NCBI GenBank assembly: GCA_023663915.1
Contig: JAMPGN010000008.1
Span: forward strand, 1 to 44,760
Direction of reading: 5' to 3'
From: Eubacterium sp.
GTDB lineage: Bacteria; Bacillota_A; Clostridia; Lachnospirales; Lachnospiraceae
DNA length: 44,760 bases
Part shown: positions 34,496-42,909 of the stretch, one piece after another
Numbering within the stretch: position 1 is the stretch's first letter
Layout of the letters: each line of letters opens with the position of its first letter
Program-made: the position numbers and the translations under genes
Notes under the pieces: generated by a model
Database searches by the model: none
What the model was told of the DNA's origin: nothing
Seen by the model: the letters and a program-made list of their open reading frames with translations, nothing else

Positions 34496-35365
34496 ATGAG
34501 TCCTTTTGAACGGAAGTTTGGCAAATATGCGATTAAGAATCTGTCTTTCGTGCTGATTCTGTGTTACGCAGTGGGTTATCTGCTTCAAATGATCGATCGG
34601 AGCGGCACGCTGATTCTTTATCTGACGCTTGACCCTTATGCGATCCTGCACGGGCAGGTGTGGCGGTTAGTGACATGGATTATGATCCCACCGTCGAGCA
34701 GCAATATATTTTTTACGCTGATTATGCTGTACTTCTACTGTTCGATCGGCACGACGCTTGAGCGGACATGGGGGACGTACCGTTACAATGTGTATCTGTT
34801 CCAGGGAATGCTTTTTACGATTTTGGGAAGTTTCCTGTTGATGGGGTATCACTATCTTTTCCATGCGGACAGTGTTGCGGCATACGGCGCAGAGAACTTT
34901 TTTTTGATTAGTTCGCTGTATTTCAGCACTTACTATATTAATATGTCAATCTTTCTTGCTTTCGCGGCGACGTTTCCGGATGTGCAAGTGCTGCTTATGT
35001 TCATCATTCCGATCAAGGTCAAGTGGCTGGGAGTAATCTATGCGGTTATGCTCTTGTTTAACTTTTTCCAGACGGGTGTGGATGGTAAGTTTGCGATTGC
35101 AGCGTCACTGTTTAATTTTGTCGTGTTCTTCTTTACGTCACGCAACATGATGCATCTGAATCCGAAGCAGATTCACAGGAGACAGGAGTTTAAACGGGAT
35201 GTGCGAAGGAATACTGGAATTACGAAGCACAAATGCGCGATCTGCGGCAGGACGGAAGTGGACAGTCCGAATCTGCAGTTTCGGTTCTGCTCTAAGTGCG
35301 ATGGGAATTATGAGTATTGCGAAGAGCATCTTTATACGCATACGCACATAAAAAATTCACAGTAA
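34496..35365 (+). CDS. Rhomboid-like membrane protein with C-terminal zinc finger
   Basis: A 289-residue protein with about six membrane helices. The start PFERKFGKYAIKNLSFVLIL, the LHGQVWRLVTWIMIPPSS motif and the following helices match the rhomboid fold. The protease motif GxSG and the catalytic His helix are absent (FAATFPDVQVLLMF in the matching place), so it is probably not a protease. The cytoplasmic C-terminus carries Cys247, Cys250, Cys265, Cys268, Cys275 and His278, a likely zinc finger. GAGGAG precedes the ATG. It lies 12 nt before the sigma-like gene, suggesting one operon. Confidence 0.8.
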   Translation: MSPFERKFGKYAIKNLSFVLILCYAVGYLLQMIDRSGTLILYLTLDPYAILHGQVWRLVTWIMIPPSSSNIFFTLIMLYFYCSIGTTLERTWGTYRYNVYLFQGMLFTILGSFLLMGYHYLFHADSVAAYGAENFFLISSLYFSTYYINMSIFLAFAATFPDVQVLLMFIIPIKVKWLGVIYAVMLLFNFFQTGVDGKFAIAASLFNFVVFFFTSRNMMHLNPKQIHRRQEFKRDVRRNTGITKHKCAICGRTEVDSPNLQFRFCSKCDGNYEYCEEHLYTHTHIKNSQ

Positions 35366-35377
35366 GGAATAGAATCT

Positions 35378-36118
35378 ATGGAACGGGAAGTTTTGTTTGG
35401 GAAGACGTTGGAGCGGGTGAAGAAGACCGCCAAGGAGCAGGGCAACTGCATTTCTAAGGAGCAGGTGGAGGAGGCGTTTGCGCCGCTTGGGCTGAGTGCA
35501 GAGCAGATGGAGATGGTCTATGGGTATCTGCACCAGAATAAGATTGGTATCGGGGAGCCGGTGGACTTAGACGAATATCTGGTGGATGTGGAGAAGGATT
35601 ATCTAGATACCTATCTTGAGGAGCTTAAGGCGCTGCCGGCAGTATCGTCGGGGGAGCGGGAAGCGGTTACATTGTCTGCTATGGCGGGGGATACGGGTGC
35701 ACAAGGCAGGCTTGTGGAAATCTACTTGCCGGAGGTAGTAGAAATTGCCAAACTTTATGCAGGGCAGGGCGTGTATCTGGAAGATTTAGTTGGGGAAGGG
35801 AATGTCGCGCTGGCGCTGGGTGTCACCATGCTGGGTGCACTGGAACATGCGGCCGAGGCACAGGGAATGCTTGGCAAGATGATTATGGATGCCATGGAAG
35901 AATATATTACGGAGAATGCCGAGGAAGCCAAGAAAGATAAAAAGATCGTGGAGAAGGTCAACAAGGTGGCGGATGCCGCGAGGGAGCTTGCCGAAGACCT
36001 TCACCGTAAAGTGACAGTGGAAGAAGTCATGGAAGAGTCGGGGCTTGGCAGGAAAGCGATCGAGGATGCTGTTCGTATGAGCGGCGGCAAGATCGAGGAT
36101 TTGGAGAGTGAGGCATAG
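35378..36118 (+). CDS. Sigma-70-like protein lacking regions 2.3-2.4 and 4
   Basis: A 246-residue acidic protein. Residues 1-60 resemble region 1.1 of RpoD. Residues 75-155 follow regions 1.2-2.2: DYLDTYLEELKALP, then VVEIAKLYAGQGVYLEDLVG and EGNVALALG. Where RpoD has the aromatic promoter-melting helix (regions 2.3-2.4), this protein has a short substitute, MLGKMIMDAMEEYITEN. Residues 180-246 match region 3 (ELAEDLHRKVTVEEVMEESG). Region 4 is absent. It may bind RNA polymerase without reading promoters; this is inference. Adjacent to the rhomboid-like gene. Confidence 0.78.
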   Translation: MEREVLFGKTLERVKKTAKEQGNCISKEQVEEAFAPLGLSAEQMEMVYGYLHQNKIGIGEPVDLDEYLVDVEKDYLDTYLEELKALPAVSSGEREAVTLSAMAGDTGAQGRLVEIYLPEVVEIAKLYAGQGVYLEDLVGEGNVALALGVTMLGALEHAAEAQGMLGKMIMDAMEEYITENAEEAKKDKKIVEKVNKVADAARELAEDLHRKVTVEEVMEESGLGRKAIEDAVRMSGGKIEDLESEA

Positions 36119-36126
36119 GCGGGACA

Positions 36127-36549
36127 GTGGATTATCAGGAGAATGATTTCAAATATTTTATACAGGATACGAGTTCTATTTATCTGGGTGCGAAATACAG
36201 TTACACAGAGCTTATGGAACATGAGATGATCACTTTTAAATACAAATGCATTGTGGAGCATTATATTTTGAAAGACACCGATCCGGAAACGACATTGGAA
36301 AGCCAGCTATACTATATGACTCCGGATCAGTTTTCTTATAAGGTGTATACAAGGCTTAAGGCGAAAGTAAAAGTCAGTATGCTCATGCGGAAGAAGAATC
36401 TTTTCGGTAAAGAGAAGACGGTGTATGCAAGCAGGGTGATGACTCTGGAAGATCTGGTGCAGATGAATCTTGCCAGGAAGAAACAGTGCGGCATGATTGT
36501 GCAGGAGCTTATTTTGTCGAAACTGGCGATCATGGCATTTAACGTATGA
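36127..36549 (+). CDS. Hypothetical 140-residue protein
   Basis: A cytoplasmic protein of mixed alpha/beta character, with no recognised family. Readable stretches are FKYFIQDTSSIYLGAKYSYTE and, after a basic middle KAKVKVSMLMRKKNLFGKEK, MTLEDLVQMNLARKKQCGMI. It begins at a GTG 8 nt behind the sigma-like gene with a weak GGCGGG site, so it is probably translated by coupling. A terminator follows at 36754. Function unknown; the tight link hints at a shared role with the sigma-like protein. Confidence 0.7.
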   Translation: MDYQENDFKYFIQDTSSIYLGAKYSYTELMEHEMITFKYKCIVEHYILKDTDPETTLESQLYYMTPDQFSYKVYTRLKAKVKVSMLMRKKNLFGKEKTVYASRVMTLEDLVQMNLARKKQCGMIVQELILSKLAIMAFNV

Positions 36550-36753
36550 TTGGCGGCAATCGGGCGAACGGTGTTGAATTGCGCGATAAATAACATTGTT
36601 TAATCCGAGAATCGACTTGCTTATCGCAATATTATCTGCTAAACTGACATTGTTGGACAGGAACGGTGGCGAACTGACAACACAATCTTTTTGAAATATA
36701 TTTTAACTTTTCTAAAATATATTTAATGTAAAATTCCCTTTTTACATTGGATG

Positions 36754-36790
36754 GGCAGAGATAAGTCGACAATCTCTGCCTATTCTTTTT
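36754..36790 (+). terminator. Intrinsic terminator
   Basis: GGCAGAGAT (36754-36762) pairs perfectly with ATCTCTGCC (36772-36780), followed by TATTCTTTTT. It ends the transcript of the sigma-like operon. Confidence 0.8.
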
Positions 36791-36817
36791 GCTAAGTTTC
36801 AGAAACGGTGGTATACT
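36789..36817 (+). promoter_or_regulatory. Sigma-A promoter of the M16 protease gene
   Basis: TTGCTA (36789-36794) and TATACT (36812-36817) with a 17-bp spacer, 40 nt before the ATG. Confidence 0.6.
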
Positions 36818-36856
36818 ATATTTTAAATCGGTAAATGAGCAGGAAAGGAGTTATCA

Positions 36857-39778
36857 ATGCAGATTGAACAGTTACAGGCTTATACATTATTGGAGAAGAG
36901 AGAGATTAGGGAACTAAATTCAGTCAGTTACCTTTTAAAACATAATAAGACAGGGGCGAGGGTGGCGCTATTGTCCAACGATGATGACAATAAGGTATTT
37001 TACATCGGATTCCGTACACCGCCCAAGGACAGCACGGGCGCTGCCCATATCGTGGAGCACACCGTGCTCTGCGGTTCCGACAAATTTCCGGTCAAAGATC
37101 CTTTTATCGAACTTGCGAAAGGTTCTCTGAATACTTTTTTGAATGCCATGACTTATCCGGACAAGACCGTATATCCCGTTGCAAGCTGCAATGACAAGGA
37201 TTTCCAGAATCTGATGGATGTCTATCTGGATGCGGTCTTCCATCCGAATATCTACCATGAGGAGAAGATTTTTAGACAGGAGGGCTGGCATTATGAGATG
37301 GAGGATGCCGAGGATGCGCTTACAATCAACGGCGTGGTCTACAGCGAGATGAAAGGGGCATATTCTTCGCCGGACGACGTGCTCTGGCGGGAAATCATGA
37401 ACTCGCTCTATCCTCACACGGCATATTCCGCGGAGTCGGGCGGCGATCCGGATGTGATTCCCAGCCTTACCTATGAAGAGTTTCTCGCTTTCCATAAGAA
37501 ATATTATCATCCGTCAAACAGTTATATCTATCTGTATGGAGATATGGATATGGCGGAGAAATTGCAGTATATCGACGAGGAGTATCTTTCCAAGTACGAC
37601 GCGCTCGAAGTGGATTCTCGCCTTGCGACCGAGCCGGCGTTTCAGGAGACGCGAACGGTGGAGCGGGATTATCCGATCATGGAGAGCGAGTCGGAGAAGG
37701 ATAATACTTATCTGGCATATAATATTTCGCTGGGAGAGAAACTCGACCGGAAAACCTGTTATGGTATTTCGTCGCTTGTGGATGTGCTCTGCCTTATTCC
37801 GGGTGCGCCGGTCAAACAGGCACTTCTCGATGCTGGGATCGGTACGGATTTAAACTGTGCATACGATACGGGAGTCAAACAGCCTTATTTCTCCATGGTG
37901 GCGAAGAATGCCAACGCCGACCAGAAGGAGGAGTTTGTGCGCATTGTAGAGGAGACTCTGGCGAAACTGTCTAAGGAAGGATTAGACAAAAAGGCGGTGA
38001 AAGCGAACTTAAACAGCAATGAATTTAAATATAGGGAGGCGGACTTTGGCTCTTATCCGAAGGGGCTTATGTACGGACTGCAGATGCTTGAGACATGGCT
38101 TTATGACGATTCCGAACCGTTTACGAACGTGGAACTTCTGGATACTTACCAGGAATTAAAACAGGCAGTGGAAACTTCGTACTTTGAAGATCTGATTCGG
38201 GATTATCTTGTGAACAATACCCATAAGAGCGTCGTGGTCGTGAAGCCGGTCAAGGGGCTGACAGGGAGAAAAGAGAAGCGGTTAGCGGACGAGCTGGCGG
38301 CGAAGAAAGCCTCCATGGGAATGGAAGAGATCGAGCGGATCGTCCGGGAGACGGCAGAGTTGAAGGCATACCAGGAGGAACCGAGCAGCAGGGAGGCTTT
38401 GGAGAGGATACCGCTTTTGTCTAGGGCGGACATGAAGAAGGAAGCCGCTCCATATTATAATGAAGAGAAAAAGGTAGGCGATACGGTACTTTTGTATCAT
38501 GATGTTTTTACCAACGGGATCGGATATCTGCGTTTCCTGTTTGATCTAAAGCAGGTGCCGGAAGAACTGTTCCCTTACGTTGGGATTTTGAAGACGATCC
38601 TCGGACTGGTAAGCACGGAAAATTACAGTTACAGTGAGTTATATAATGAGATTAATCTGCTGACAGGCGGTATCGCCCCGGCGGTCAACACCTATACGGA
38701 TGCGAGGGATTTATCGAAATATACGGCGACGCTTGATTTGAAAGTCAAGGTACTGTATGAGAATTTACCGCAGGCGTTTGAACTGGCGAAGGAAATATTG
38801 GCGCGCTCCGATTACACCGACGCGAAACGTCTCTATGAGCTGGTGGCGGAGGCGCGCTCCTGTAAGCAGGCGGATATGATGTCGGCGGGACATACCCTGG
38901 CGGCGGGCAGGGCGTTATCTTACCTGTCCAAACCTGCCATGGTGTTAGAGCATATCAACGGCATTCCTTTTTATCAGCTTATGGAAGACTTTGAGAATCA
39001 TTTTGAGGAGAAAAAGGATGAACTGATTCGGAATCTGCAGAGTGCCATACGCTATATTTTCCGTCCGGAGAATCTTCTGGTGGATTACACTGCCGAAAAA
39101 GAAGGACTGGATGGGCTGGAAGAATTGATTGAAGATTTGAAGGACAGCCTGTATACTGATCCCATCAAGGGGGAGGGGTATGACCCGAAGCCGGTCAAAA
39201 AGAACGAAGGGTTTATGACTTCTGCACAGATACAATATGTGTGCCGTGCGGGAAATTACGAGGCGAAGGGGCTTTCTTACAACGGCGCGCTCAAGGTGCT
39301 GCGCGTACTGCTCGGATACGATTATCTCTGGACACAGGTGCGCGTGAAAGGCGGCGCATACGGCTGTATGTGCAGTTTCGGAAGGTCGGGCGAGAGCTAC
39401 TTCGTTTCTTACCGAGACCCGAATCTGCAAAATACGATCGATGTCTATGAGAAGGCGGCGGATTATATCGCGCATTTTGAGGCAGATGAGAGGACAATGA
39501 CACAGTACATCATCGGTGCGGTCAGCGAGATGGATATGCCGATGACGCCTGCCATGAAAGGGACATACTCGCTCACCGGTTATATGACGCATTATCCTTT
39601 CGAGAAAGTACAACAGAACCGGGATGAACTCCTGGCGGCAGATGCGGATACGATCCGGGGGCTGTCGGAGTATATCCGTGCTTTTATGGATGAAAACTGT
39701 CTGTGCGTGGTGGGAAATGAGGAGAATATCAAGGAAAACAGCCAGCTGTTTGAGAATACGGAATATCTGTTCCATTAA
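36857..39778 (+). CDS. M16C zinc metalloprotease (PreP/insulinase family)
   Basis: A 973-residue cytoplasmic peptidase that degrades short peptides inside a clam-shell chamber. The inverted zinc motif HxxEH is at His64-Glu67-His68 (AAHIVEHTVLCGSDKFP), and the distal Glu is in INGVVYSEMKGAYSSPDDVL. The matching second half (about 500-973) is the catalytically silent partner, with KGGAYGCMCSFGRSG near 835. Length and the PVKDPFIELAKGSLNTFLNA block point to the presequence-protease subgroup M16C. AGGAAAGGAG precedes the ATG. No partner gene is needed. Confidence 0.94.
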   Translation: MQIEQLQAYTLLEKREIRELNSVSYLLKHNKTGARVALLSNDDDNKVFYIGFRTPPKDSTGAAHIVEHTVLCGSDKFPVKDPFIELAKGSLNTFLNAMTYPDKTVYPVASCNDKDFQNLMDVYLDAVFHPNIYHEEKIFRQEGWHYEMEDAEDALTINGVVYSEMKGAYSSPDDVLWREIMNSLYPHTAYSAESGGDPDVIPSLTYEEFLAFHKKYYHPSNSYIYLYGDMDMAEKLQYIDEEYLSKYDALEVDSRLATEPAFQETRTVERDYPIMESESEKDNTYLAYNISLGEKLDRKTCYGISSLVDVLCLIPGAPVKQALLDAGIGTDLNCAYDTGVKQPYFSMVAKNANADQKEEFVRIVEETLAKLSKEGLDKKAVKANLNSNEFKYREADFGSYPKGLMYGLQMLETWLYDDSEPFTNVELLDTYQELKQAVETSYFEDLIRDYLVNNTHKSVVVVKPVKGLTGRKEKRLADELAAKKASMGMEEIERIVRETAELKAYQEEPSSREALERIPLLSRADMKKEAAPYYNEEKKVGDTVLLYHDVFTNGIGYLRFLFDLKQVPEELFPYVGILKTILGLVSTENYSYSELYNEINLLTGGIAPAVNTYTDARDLSKYTATLDLKVKVLYENLPQAFELAKEILARSDYTDAKRLYELVAEARSCKQADMMSAGHTLAAGRALSYLSKPAMVLEHINGIPFYQLMEDFENHFEEKKDELIRNLQSAIRYIFRPENLLVDYTAEKEGLDGLEELIEDLKDSLYTDPIKGEGYDPKPVKKNEGFMTSAQIQYVCRAGNYEAKGLSYNGALKVLRVLLGYDYLWTQVRVKGGAYGCMCSFGRSGESYFVSYRDPNLQNTIDVYEKAADYIAHFEADERTMTQYIIGAVSEMDMPMTPAMKGTYSLTGYMTHYPFEKVQQNRDELLAADADTIRGLSEYIRAFMDENCLCVVGNEENIKENSQLFENTEYLFH

Positions 39779-39782
39779 ATTT

Positions 39783-39814
39783 ATGCAACCTTTTTCCTTG
39801 GTGAAAGGTATTAT
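39783..39814 (+). promoter_or_regulatory. Possible ECF-type promoter before the DUF4349 gene
   Basis: TGCAACC (39784-39790), 16 bp, then GGTATTAT (39807-39814) resemble the AACC-N16-CGTC layout used by extracytoplasmic-function sigma factors. A GC-rich hairpin GCCGCC-TGCAAA-GGCGGC follows at 39837-39854 in the leader. No sigma-A promoter is obvious here. The match in the -10 part is incomplete. Confidence 0.35.
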
Positions 39815-39883
39815 GAGTGAGAGCAGCCAAGGGAAAGCCGCCTGCAAAGGCGGCATGGTCTTAAGATATGGAGGAGGAACGGT

Positions 39884-41050
39884 ATGAAAAAGAGACAGAT
39901 GGTGCAAGGATTACTTGCGGCGGGTGCGCTGGCGGCAGCGCTTACCGGCTGCGGCAGCAGTGCAGGTTATAGCGGGTCGGCTTCGACTACCTATGAAGCT
40001 GCAGCTGACACGGCGGCGCATGACGGTGGGAACTATTCTTTCAATAGTGCGGATGCGCCTGCCGAGGTGGCGGAAGAAGTGGTGGCGGAGGACTATGAGT
40101 ACGCAGATGCGGGGGAAGGCGGAAATGTAGCGAAAGAAACGCAGGATGCCCTCGCAGGCAGGAAGTTAATCAAGAACGTGAACCTGAATGTGGAGACGGA
40201 ACAGTTTGACGTGCTTGTCCCACATCTGGAGCAGAGGGTCACAGCGTTTGGCGGTTACATAGAAGATATGTCGAGCTACAGCAGGAATGACAATTATTCC
40301 TCGGATTATGTCGGTACGAAATATCTGCGTTACGCCAGCATGACGGTACGTATCCCGAAAGAAAACCTTGATGCTTTTCTGGAAGAAGTCGGGGAGCAGT
40401 CCAACATTGTGAGCCGTTCGGAGAGCGTGACGGACGTGACATTGCAGTATGTGGATCTGGAGAGCCACAAGAAAGCGCTCCATGCAGAACAGGACAGGCT
40501 GATTGAACTGTTAGGGCAGGCGGAAACCGTGGAAGATATCATCACGATAGAGGGAAGATTGTCGGAAGTGCGCTACCAGCTTGAGAGCATGGAATCACAG
40601 CTTCGTACCTTTGATAACAAGATCGATTATAGCACGGTGTATTTGTCAATCGACGAGGTGGAGCGCTATACGCCCAACGAGGAAGTGACTACCAGTGAGC
40701 GGATCAAGAATGGATTTCTGGACAGTATGAAGGGTGTCGGACGGGGCATCAGCAACTTTGCGATCTGGTTTGTCGTGAATCTGCCGTATCTGGTTGTGTG
40801 GGCGGTTGTTATCGTCCTTATTCTGCTGGCCGTAAGGCTGATCGGCAAAGCGGCGGCAAAGCGCAGAGCAAAGAAGGCAGCTAAACGGGCGAAGGAAAAT
40901 CCATATCCTGGGCAGAACCCTTACCAGATGCAGAAGTCTTACCAAGCGCAGAACCCGTATCCGCTGCAGGAGAACGACGCAGTAGAGCAGCAGGGCAGCG
41001 CGGATGCGATAGCGCAGGCGAGCGACAGGCAGAATGGGGAACAGAAATAG
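39884..41050 (+). CDS. DUF4349 lipoprotein
   Basis: A 388-residue cell-envelope protein. The signal peptide ends in LTGC (lipobox). After a Ser/Ala/Glu-rich linker the DUF4349 domain (about 80-310) starts with RKLIKNVNLNVETEQFD and contains MTVRIPKENLDAFLEEVG, TDVTLQYVDLESHKKAL and a coiled coil LSEVRYQLESMESQL. A single membrane helix (LVVWAVVIVLILLAVRLI) is followed by a basic stretch and a Gln/Tyr/Pro-rich end, NPYPGQNPYQMQKSYQ. GGAGGAGG precedes the ATG. Such proteins are often stress-regulated; role unknown. Confidence 0.88.
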   Translation: MKKRQMVQGLLAAGALAAALTGCGSSAGYSGSASTTYEAAADTAAHDGGNYSFNSADAPAEVAEEVVAEDYEYADAGEGGNVAKETQDALAGRKLIKNVNLNVETEQFDVLVPHLEQRVTAFGGYIEDMSSYSRNDNYSSDYVGTKYLRYASMTVRIPKENLDAFLEEVGEQSNIVSRSESVTDVTLQYVDLESHKKALHAEQDRLIELLGQAETVEDIITIEGRLSEVRYQLESMESQLRTFDNKIDYSTVYLSIDEVERYTPNEEVTTSERIKNGFLDSMKGVGRGISNFAIWFVVNLPYLVVWAVVIVLILLAVRLIGKAAAKRRAKKAAKRAKENPYPGQNPYQMQKSYQAQNPYPLQENDAVEQQGSADAIAQASDRQNGEQK

Positions 41051-41110
41051 CTACAGCATATAAGAATAGGACTGTCTGGGCGCAAAGGAAGGAAGCATGA
41101 GAGGATATTT

Positions 41111-42016
41111 ATGGAGAACAAACAGTTTAAATCGGGGTTTGCCACGCTGATTGGCAGACCCAATGTGGGCAAATCCACACTGATGAATGCGCTGATTGGA
41201 CAGAAGATTGCCATCACGTCCAACCGGCCGCAGACGACAAGAAACCGTATCCAGACGGTGTATACTTCTGAGGAGGGGCAGATCGTATTCCTCGATACGC
41301 CGGGGATTCATAAGGCGAAGAATAAACTGGGGAATTATATGGTCAATGTGGCAGAGCGCACGATGTCCGAGGTGGATGTGATCCTGTGGCTGGTAGAGCC
41401 GTCGGATTATATCGGTGCGGGAGAACGGCATATTCTTGAGCAGTTGAAGAAGACGAATACGCCAATTATACTCATTATCAACAAGATTGATACGGTTAAG
41501 AAAGAGTTGATACTGACTTATATCGATGCATACAGAAAACAACTAGATTTCGCGGAGATCGTTCCTGTATCGGCACTGAAACAGGATGGCCTTGATGTGC
41601 TTCTTGCGTGCATCATGAAGTACCTGCCATACGGTGCGCCTTTTTATGACGAGGACACGGTGACAGACCAGCCGATGCGCCAGATCGTGGCGGAACTGAT
41701 TCGGGAGAAGGCGCTTAAATGTCTGGAAGAAGAAGTTCCCCATGGCATTGCCGTCACCATCGAGATGATGAAATTTAAGAAGCACATTGTGGATATCGAG
41801 GCAACGATCGTCTGCGAGAAAGATTCCCATAAAGGGATTATTATCGGCAAACAGGGCAGTATGCTCAAGAAGATCGGCTCGATGGCAAGACCGGATATTG
41901 AAGAGCTGGTGGAATGCCAGGTTAATCTGAAACTCTGGGTCAAGGTTAAGAAGGACTGGCGGGACAGTGATTATCTCTTGAAAAATTTCGGCTATAATCC
42001 GAAGGAAGCGGAATAG
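41111..42016 (+). CDS. era: GTPase Era
   Basis: A 301-residue GTPase that binds 16S rRNA and assists assembly of the small ribosomal subunit. GTP motifs: GRPNVGKST (G1), the Thr of switch I in NRPQTTRNR, DTPGIH (G3), NKID (G4) and VSALK (G5). The C-terminal KH RNA-binding domain includes the sequence GKQGSMLKKIGSMAR. GAGAGGA precedes the ATG. Followed by the YqzL-like gene and recO, the usual Firmicutes order. Confidence 0.97.
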   Translation: MENKQFKSGFATLIGRPNVGKSTLMNALIGQKIAITSNRPQTTRNRIQTVYTSEEGQIVFLDTPGIHKAKNKLGNYMVNVAERTMSEVDVILWLVEPSDYIGAGERHILEQLKKTNTPIILIINKIDTVKKELILTYIDAYRKQLDFAEIVPVSALKQDGLDVLLACIMKYLPYGAPFYDEDTVTDQPMRQIVAELIREKALKCLEEEVPHGIAVTIEMMKFKKHIVDIEATIVCEKDSHKGIIIGKQGSMLKKIGSMARPDIEELVECQVNLKLWVKVKKDWRDSDYLLKNFGYNPKEAE

Positions 42017-42075
42017 AAAAAGACAAATCTGCGAACCCTAAACACTAGTTGATGAGAGAGGATCAGGGGCGTAAG

Positions 42076-42252
42076 ATGAATGAGATAAATTACTGGGAAA
42101 GATTTATGGCTACCGGAAAAATCAATGATTTTCTGGCATACAGAAATGCAGAGGAAGATACGCAGGAAGGCATCTGCGAGGGTAAAGAGGAGTTGGGAGA
42201 GCATTCTCATGCAGGAGTATCTACAGATTACGGGAATGATTTTAAAGGCTGA
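42076..42252 (+). CDS. YqzL-like small protein between era and recO
   Basis: A 58-residue protein beginning MNEINYWERFMATGKINDFL. ATG 42076 follows AGGGG by 6 nt; the earlier ATG at 42049 has no site. The WxxFxxTGxIxxFL pattern resembles the short YqzL family found at the same place between era and recO in Bacillus. The C-terminal half is acidic and unlike YqzL. The last 44 nt overlap the start of recO, so the two are probably coupled. Function of the family is unknown. Confidence 0.7.
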   Translation: MNEINYWERFMATGKINDFLAYRNAEEDTQEGICEGKEELGEHSHAGVSTDYGNDFKG

Positions 42253-42856
42253 ACCAATCGGTGAATATGATAAAAGAATCGTGATGTTGACAAGGGAGAA
42301 GGGGAAGATTTCAGCGTTTGCAAGAGGCGCGCGCAAGCAGGGCAGCAGGCTGCTTGCGGCTACAGACCCCTTCTCTTTTGGAGAGTTTAAGGTGTATGCC
42401 GGAAGGAGTTCCTACAGCGTCACGGAGGCGGCGATATCGAATTATTTTGAAGGGCTGCGGGAAGATTTTGAGGGCGCATATTACGGGATGTATTTTCTGG
42501 AACTGGCAGATTACTATACCAGAGAGAACAATGACGAGAAAGAAATGCTAAAGCTTCTCTACCAGTCGCTTCGGGCATTGATGCACGAGGGACTTTCCGA
42601 TCGTCTGATACGTTACATATTTGAGCTGAAAGCGATGGTATTAAACGGAGAATTTCCGGGAATGCCTGCGGAGGGTGACTGGGATATGTCCACGGAATAT
42701 GCGGTTTCCTATATCACCCATTCGAGCATTGAGAAGCTGTATACTTTCACCGTAACGCCCAAGGTACTTGGGGAACTTAAGGAGATCGCGGATGATTATC
42801 GCAGGCGATATCTGGATAGAACGTTTAAAAGTCTTGAAATTGTGGATAATCTTTAA
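42209..42856 (+). CDS. recO: DNA repair protein RecO
   Basis: A 215-residue recombination mediator that helps RecA load on single-strand DNA with RecR. The N-terminal OB fold begins ITGMILKAEPIGEYDKRIV and continues through GKISAFARGARKQGSRLLAAT; the helical C-terminal part follows from about residue 80. The zinc cysteines found in some RecO proteins are absent. ATG 42209 follows GGGAGAG by 7 nt and lies inside the YqzL-like gene; the 28 upstream codons in frame are not translated. Confidence 0.93.
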   Translation: MQEYLQITGMILKAEPIGEYDKRIVMLTREKGKISAFARGARKQGSRLLAATDPFSFGEFKVYAGRSSYSVTEAAISNYFEGLREDFEGAYYGMYFLELADYYTRENNDEKEMLKLLYQSLRALMHEGLSDRLIRYIFELKAMVLNGEFPGMPAEGDWDMSTEYAVSYITHSSIEKLYTFTVTPKVLGELKEIADDYRRRYLDRTFKSLEIVDNL

Positions 42857-42862
42857 TATAAT
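42834..42862 (+). promoter_or_regulatory. Sigma-A promoter of the lipoprotein gene
   Basis: TTGAAA (42834-42839) and TATAAT (42857-42862), 17-bp spacer; the -35 box lies inside the end of recO. Confidence 0.7.
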
Positions 42863-42909
42863 GTAAGGCAGTATGTTGACGGTTTTCGATTAACCAGAGA
42901 GGAAAGCTT

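Larger units (their letters stand above)
36550..36856. other. Gap with terminator and M16 promoter
   Basis: About 200 bp of AT-rich sequence without a gene, then the hairpin at 36754-36790 and the promoter at 36789-36817. Nothing else is seen. Confidence 0.5.
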
